In this document: one piece after another, positions 59,918-63,981 of the stretch | How the letters are laid out: each line of letters begins with the position of its first letter | Numbering within the stretch: the first letter of the stretch is position 1 | DNA from: Loktanella salsilacus | GTDB lineage: Bacteria > Pseudomonadota > Alphaproteobacteria > Rhodobacterales > Rhodobacteraceae | Reading direction: 5' to 3' | DNA length: 63,981 bases | Assembly: GCF_900114485.1 (NCBI RefSeq) | Contig: NZ_FOTF01000020.1 | Coordinates: 1 to 63,981 of the forward strand | Position numbers and translations under genes: made by a program | The notes under the pieces: model-generated | Told to the model about the DNA's origin: nothing | Seen by the model: only the letters and a program-made list of their open reading frames with translations | The model's database searches: none

Positions 59918-62089
59918 TTACGCTCCAGCCGGGGTGGTGAGGGGAAGGGTGGTGACGGCTGTACCAGTCAGGGCGCGCCATGCGTTGGCGACGGCGGGGC
60001 CGACGGGCGGTGTGCCCGGCTCGCCGATGCCGCTGGGATCGGCGTCGCTTGCGATGATTTCGACCTCGACGGCTGGCATCTCGTTGATGCGCAGCATGCG
60101 GTAGGTATCGAAGTTCTGTTCTTGCACGACACCGCCCTCACCAAGGGTGATCGCGTTAAACAGGACAGAGCCGAGGCCGTAGCCGATGGCGCCTTCGACT
60201 TGTGCGCGGATCACGTTGGGGTTCACGGCGACGCCGCAATCGACGGCGCACCAGACCTTGGTGACATGGGGAAATCCGTCCCGGTCTTCGACTTCGGCAA
60301 TTTGCGCGACATAAGTGTTGAAGGATTCGTGCAAGGAGACGCCGTAGCCTTTGCCGTTTTTGACCTTTTGCCCGTCCCAGCCTGCCATTGCGGCGACCTT
60401 TTCCAGCACGGCGCGGTCGCGGGTCATATCGGATTTCAGCAGATCAAGGCGACCTTGCACCGGGTCCTTGCCGCCCGCTTCGAGCAGTTGATCAAGGAAG
60501 ACTTCGGTCGCATAGGCTGTGTGGCTGTGTCCGACGGACCGCCACCACAGCACGGGCACCTTGCTTTCGGCGCGGACCCAGTCGACCCGCAGGTTGGCCA
60601 GATCGTAAGGCATCTTGACCGAACCTTCGTAAGAGGTCGGGTCTTTGCCGTCTTGCATCATCATTTCCATCGGGCCGCCAGCCATGATGGACTGGTTGAC
60701 CACCGTGTTGTGCCAGCCAGTAATATTGCCGTCCGCGTCCAGCGCACCGCGCATTTTGTGCACAGTCATCGGGCGATAGTAGCCGCCCGTCAGGTCGTCT
60801 TCGCGGGTCCAGATCAGTTTCCACGATCCATCGCGGCCAGCGGCGGCCGCAATCGCGCCGATTTCGCTGCCGATCTGGGCGCTTGGCTGGGCGCGGCGAC
60901 CAAAAGAGCCGCCAGCGAGCATGACGTTCAGCTTAACCTTCGTGATGTCGAGCCCGAGAGTGCCAGCGACCGCTTGTTTATCGAATCCGGGGAACTGAAA
61001 GCCGCCCCATGTTTCAGCGCTGCCGTCTTTCACTTCGATCACAGCGTCCAGCGGCTCCATCGGGGCATGGGCGAGGTAGGGGAAGTGGAATTCAGCCTCG
61101 ATCGTTTGGGCGGCACCCGTCAGGGCAGAGGTGATATCACCCGACTCTTCGATCATCAGACCAGTTTCGCTGGTTGCGAGGGCAGAGAGGTCTTTCATCA
61201 TCTGGTCAGAGCTGCGGGTTTCGGCGACGCTGTCATCCCATTCCACGGTTAGTGCATTGCGACCCGTCAGGGCGGCGTAGGTGGATGTCGCGTAGACCGC
61301 GATGCCCTGCGGGATTTGGTGCACGGCGGTGACGCCGGGCACGGCAAGCGCGGCGGCGTCGTCATAGCTGGCGACAGTGCCGCCCAACATCGGCGCGTGG
61401 CGGATCACGACGTATTCCATGCCCGGCAGGTCCATATCCATAGTGAATACGGCGGTGCCGTTGGATTTGGCTTGGCTGTCGAGCTTGGGGCGATCCTTGC
61501 CGATCAGCACGAAATCCTTGGGGTCCTTGACGGGGGGATCTTCGGGCGGGGTCAGCATCGCGGCCTTGGCGGCCAGCGGGCCGAAGGTCGATGTTTTGTC
61601 GCCGGACGTCAGAACGCCATTCGCGATGGTAATAGTATAGGCGTCGACGCCCCATTCGTCGGCAGCAGCCTGCACCAGCATCGCGCGCGCGGCGGCACCC
61701 GCTTTGCGCATTTGGGTGTAAGAGTTTGCCATGGCGGTCGAGCCACCCGTGCCTTGCAGGCCAAATAGCAGGTTTTTGTATTTCTCGTCATCGGCCGGGG
61801 CGGATTCGGCACGCATCTGGGACCAGTCGGCGTCCATTTCCTCGGCCACGAGTGTGGACAGGCCTGTCATTGGACCTTGGCCAAATTCGATGTGCTTGAT
61901 GATGACGGTGACAAGGTCGTCTTCGCCCACGCGGATAAAGGCGTTGGGTTCAAAGGCGGCAGCGGTGCCATCGGGCTGGAACGCCAAGGCGGCCCCCGAT
62001 TGCGCCCGCCCGCGCAGGGGCAGCGAGACGGCGACGACAAGGCCCAGCGAGGACGCGAGGAAGTTGCGGCGGTTTTGTGTGATGGTCAT
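59918..62089 (-). CDS. Molybdopterin-binding subunit of an isoquinoline 1-oxidoreductase-type enzyme
   Basis: Large catalytic subunit (723 residues) of the xanthine-oxidase family, IorB type. The N-terminus has a Tat signal ([16 protein letters not shown]), which fits export of the folded cofactor-loaded complex. Landmarks of the Mo domain are [58 protein letters not shown] and the catalytic Glu region [13 protein letters not shown] near the C-terminus. It is 3 bp downstream of the Fe-S subunit gene. The true substrate (N-heterocycle or aldehyde) is not evident. Confidence 0.88.
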   Translation of the reverse strand: MTITQNRRNFLASSLGLVVAVSLPLRGRAQSGAALAFQPDGTAAAFEPNAFIRVGEDDLVTVIIKHIEFGQGPMTGLSTLVAEEMDADWSQMRAESAPADDEKYKNLLFGLQGTGGSTAMANSYTQMRKAGAAARAMLVQAAADEWGVDAYTITIANGVLTSGDKTSTFGPLAAKAAMLTPPEDPPVKDPKDFVLIGKDRPKLDSQAKSNGTAVFTMDMDLPGMEYVVIRHAPMLGGTVASYDDAAALAVPGVTAVHQIPQGIAVYATSTYAALTGRNALTVEWDDSVAETRSSDQMMKDLSALATSETGLMIEESGDITSALTGAAQTIEAEFHFPYLAHAPMEPLDAVIEVKDGSAETWGGFQFPGFDKQAVAGTLGLDITKVKLNVMLAGGSFGRRAQPSAQIGSEIGAIAAAAGRDGSWKLIWTREDDLTGGYYRPMTVHKMRGALDADGNITGWHNTVVNQSIMAGGPMEMMMQDGKDPTSYEGSVKMPYDLANLRVDWVRAESKVPVLWWRSVGHSHTAYATEVFLDQLLEAGGKDPVQGRLDLLKSDMTRDRAVLEKVAAMAGWDGQKVKNGKGYGVSLHESFNTYVAQIAEVEDRDGFPHVTKVWCAVDCGVAVNPNVIRAQVEGAIGYGLGSVLFNAITLGEGGVVQEQNFDTYRMLRINEMPAVEVEIIASDADPSGIGEPGTPPVGPAVANAWRALTGTAVTTLPLTTPAGA

Positions 62090-62092
62090 GAC

Positions 62093-62551
62093 TTAACCCT
62101 CCAACGTTTTTGCGGCGTCTTTGATCGCTTGGCGGATGCGCACGTAGGATGCACAGCGGCAGATGTTGCCGGCCATCGCCTGATCAATCTCTTCATCCGT
62201 CGGGTTCGGGATTTCGTACAAGAGCGCGGCGGCGCTGACGACTTGGCCGGACTGACACCACCCGCATTGCGGCACGTCGATATTCACCCATGCGGCCTGC
62301 ACGGCCTCTGCCTCTGGCGTGTTCAGGCCTTCGATGGTCTGGATGTCCGCGCCTTCAAGCGTGGAGACCGGGGTCACGCAGGACCGGCGGGTCATGCCGT
62401 CCAGCATCACGGTGCAGGCACCGCATTGCGCGACGCCGCAGCCGAACTTTGTGCCGGTCAGTTTCAATTCATCGCGCAGAACCCACAACAAGGGGGTGTC
62501 GCCGGGCACGTCTACAGTGCGCTCTTCGCCATTTACGGTAAATGTTGTCAT
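62093..62551 (-). CDS. 2Fe-2S subunit of the molybdenum hydroxylase (IorA-like)
   Basis: Small electron-transfer subunit of 152 residues. The N-terminal plant-type [2Fe-2S] domain has GTKFGCGVAQCGACTVMLDG (cluster Cys pattern) and a further Cys (RRSCVTPV). The C-terminal helical domain binds the second cluster (PQCGWCQSGQVV and GNICRCASYVRIRQAI). The start at 62551 has GAGGGA upstream; a longer frame to 62617 lacks similarity. First gene of the three-gene operon. Confidence 0.9.
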   Translation of the reverse strand: MTTFTVNGEERTVDVPGDTPLLWVLRDELKLTGTKFGCGVAQCGACTVMLDGMTRRSCVTPVSTLEGADIQTIEGLNTPEAEAVQAAWVNIDVPQCGWCQSGQVVSAAALLYEIPNPTDEEIDQAMAGNICRCASYVRIRQAIKDAAKTLEG

Positions 62552-62640
62552 GGGTCCCTCGCATGGATGCGGTCGCGTTATAGGACTATGACATGGAGCG
62601 GATTCACTAAAAGTCACTGAAGATTCATGCGGGCAACAGG

Positions 62641-63522
62641 TCAGCGGGTCTGAATGTCGGCGACGACGGCGTAATGATCGGACGGCCAGCGCCCGTCAAA
62701 TTTGCGCCGCTGCACCTGCGCCGGGGCGGCAGGGGTCAGAGGTCCTGCAAGTGCGATATGGTCGATTGCCCCAAACAGATTGATCCCGCGGTTCAGGTGA
62801 TAGGTAGAGCCTGAGGTGGGAAGAAAGCTGAAGCCTGCGTCCTTCAGGATCTGCGCGGTTTGCGATCCACGCAGGGCATTGATGTCGCCGATCAGGGCGA
62901 CGCGCTCGCCTGCCGCAATCAGGGGGGCCATGCGACTGGCCACAAGAGCGGCGGACTTGAGGCGGTTCGATCCGCTTTTGTATTCAAAGTGGACGTTGAC
63001 GACATTCAGGATCGTGCCGTCCTTGTCTTGCAGGCGGACGGTGCTGGCGAAGGCCGGGAAAGAGCCGTCATAAGTTCGGCTATAGATAACGTCCGGCGTG
63101 TCAGAGAAGAAGAACCAGCCTTGGTCCAGTAGTGTAAACCGGTCCCGACGGTAAAAGATGGGCTGGGTCGATGGAAAGCTGCGCCAATCGCCGCTGGCCC
63201 CGGCGGCATAGTCCGGATTCTGGTCCAGCAGCCAATCGCGGGCAAGGTTGGTGCTGCCGTCGTTGCCGCGCGCAAAGCTTTCCATCTCTTGAAAGCCGAT
63301 GATGTCGGCGTCCAAGGCTTTGAACGCGAGATCAACGGATGTGCGCCTGTCCTGCCAGTTGCCGACGGACCAACTGCCCTTCTCTTTGTTCAGGATGATG
63401 TAGTGGGAATTCTGAGTCGCGATGCGAACCGTGTCTACATGGGCAGGGGGGAGGGCGATTCCCTGCGGACCGCAGGCGAACAGCAGCAAAGAGAGGGTAA
63501 ACAGGGCAGTCAAACGGCGCAT
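62641..63522 (-). CDS. Exported endonuclease/exonuclease/phosphatase-family lipoprotein
   Basis: A 293-residue EEP (DNase I-like) family protein. The N-terminus MRRLTALFTLSLLLFACG carries a lipobox (LFAC), so the mature protein is probably lipid-anchored in the envelope. Catalytic landmarks are RIATQNSHYI (N-terminal Asn), IIGFQEMESF (metal-binding Glu), NVVNVHFEYKSG (His), ALIGDINALRGS (Asp-x-Asn) and WPSDHYAVVADI (Asp-His). Substrate could be nucleic acid or a phosphodiester. It stands alone, upstream of the rRNA leader. Confidence 0.82.
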   Translation of the reverse strand: MRRLTALFTLSLLLFACGPQGIALPPAHVDTVRIATQNSHYIILNKEKGSWSVGNWQDRRTSVDLAFKALDADIIGFQEMESFARGNDGSTNLARDWLLDQNPDYAAGASGDWRSFPSTQPIFYRRDRFTLLDQGWFFFSDTPDVIYSRTYDGSFPAFASTVRLQDKDGTILNVVNVHFEYKSGSNRLKSAALVASRMAPLIAAGERVALIGDINALRGSQTAQILKDAGFSFLPTSGSTYHLNRGINLFGAIDHIALAGPLTPAAPAQVQRRKFDGRWPSDHYAVVADIQTR

Positions 63523-63653
63523 CGGCCACTCCTTCTAAGGGTTAGGCCAAGGGTAATGTGCGCGGCGAGGTGTCTACCATGCATGAAAATAAGGGCTCAC
63601 GCAGCGGTGATGAACTTTTTGCGGACGCGGTGCGGATTTTGCAAAGAATCGAC

Positions 63654-63682
63654 TTGCGCCCTTCGTTCGCTAACCTTAGAAG
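63654..63682 (+). promoter_or_regulatory. Probable rRNA-operon promoter
   Basis: TTGCGC, a 17-bp spacer and TAGAAG stand about 300 bp before the window end and just upstream of the rRNA-type leader. Similar CTTGCGCCC-containing promoters precede rrn operons in related bacteria. The -10 is weak, so the exact position is uncertain. Confidence 0.45.
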
Positions 63683-63981
63683 CCCCTTTACCGGAGACGC
63701 AGTGATGCAGACTTGGTGCAGCGGACGGGACGGACGGTTGAGAGACTGGAAGTTTTGGAAGTTGGAAAAATTCTTTGAGGTTTGAGCGGGACGCGCTTTT
63801 AGCGCATCTTGTATCTTTTTGCCTCTACGCTGTTTGAAAATTTAGTATCTGAAGAGATATGTGGGCGGTTTGGTTCAGTTCGATGGATCAGACGTCTGTA
63901 TATCGCGCCTCTAGGATTTAGGTCCGATGATGAGGTGTCAGCTTCACTGTTTGATGTGGTTTCTTGTTATCTTTGGATAAC
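63683..63981 (+). ncRNA. rRNA operon leader (16S upstream region)
   Basis: The last 300 bp look like the transcribed leader of a Rhodobacteraceae rRNA operon: a boxA-like GCTGTTTGAAAATTTAG (about 63829-63845), then GAAGAGATATGTGGGCGG, GACGTCTGTATATCGCGCC and GATGAGGTGTCAGCTTCACTG, which I recognise as conserved upstream of 16S in this family. The window ends before the mature 16S start. A 75-codon frame across part of it is not coding. Confidence 0.6.

Noticed and set aside
63558-63785. A 75-codon plus-strand frame near the right edge
   Set aside because: It lies across the rRNA promoter and leader and has no protein similarity.

Overview
The window looks like chromosomal DNA of a marine alphaproteobacterium, most likely a Rhodobacteraceae (Roseobacter-group) member. 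The evidence is moderately high GC, many ABC uptake operons with 4-bp ATGA gene overlaps, family-level similarity of the proteins, and an rRNA-operon leader at the right edge that resembles those of this family. Genus and species cannot be read from the sequence.

Layout. 0.4-1.3 kb: a histidine kinase lacking a convincing start. 1.4-6.0 kb (minus): a LacI-regulated CUT2 (ribose-type) sugar ABC operon. 6.2-10.4 kb: a LysR regulator divergent from a DUF2218 / NmrA-type reductase / two SnoaL-like / cytochrome b561 cluster. 10.9-28.2 kb: a giant cell-surface gene made of about 32 DUF11-like repeats, interrupted by one in-frame TAA, followed 13 bp later by an outer-membrane beta-barrel gene. 28.4-32.2 kb: an orphan MbcA/ParS-type antitoxin and a glycine-betaine ABC operon (minus). 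33.0-39.2 kb: a dipeptide ABC operon ending in a membrane dipeptidase. 39.8-47.1 kb: a LacI regulator heading a seven-gene run with a PotABCD-type transporter, a nucleoside hydrolase and adenine deaminase, which reads as one nucleoside/purine uptake and breakdown unit.

47.4-55.2 kb is accessory DNA. A frameshifted oxidoreductase fragment, an IS5-family remnant and a decayed tyrosine integrase lie left of a compact integrative element. The element (48740-55191) is bounded by an 18-bp direct repeat whose right copy is the 3' end of a complete tRNA-Cys(GCA) gene. It carries a Rep-like protein, a secreted protein, a ParB-like protein, a serine recombinase, an unknown three-helix membrane protein and its own tyrosine integrase.

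55.3-63.5 kb returns to core-type genes: a MYG1-family protein, an EnvZ-like kinase without a neighbouring regulator, a metallo-beta-lactamase-fold hydrolase, a small membrane protein, a three-gene molybdenum hydroxylase unit (2Fe-2S subunit, Mo subunit, di-haem cytochrome c) and an exported EEP-family lipoprotein. The last 330 bp read as an rRNA promoter and leader, with 16S presumably just outside.

The two places most likely to hold something undescribed are the giant repeat protein/beta-barrel pair and the cargo of the tRNA-Cys element, above all the membrane protein at 52406-53584.
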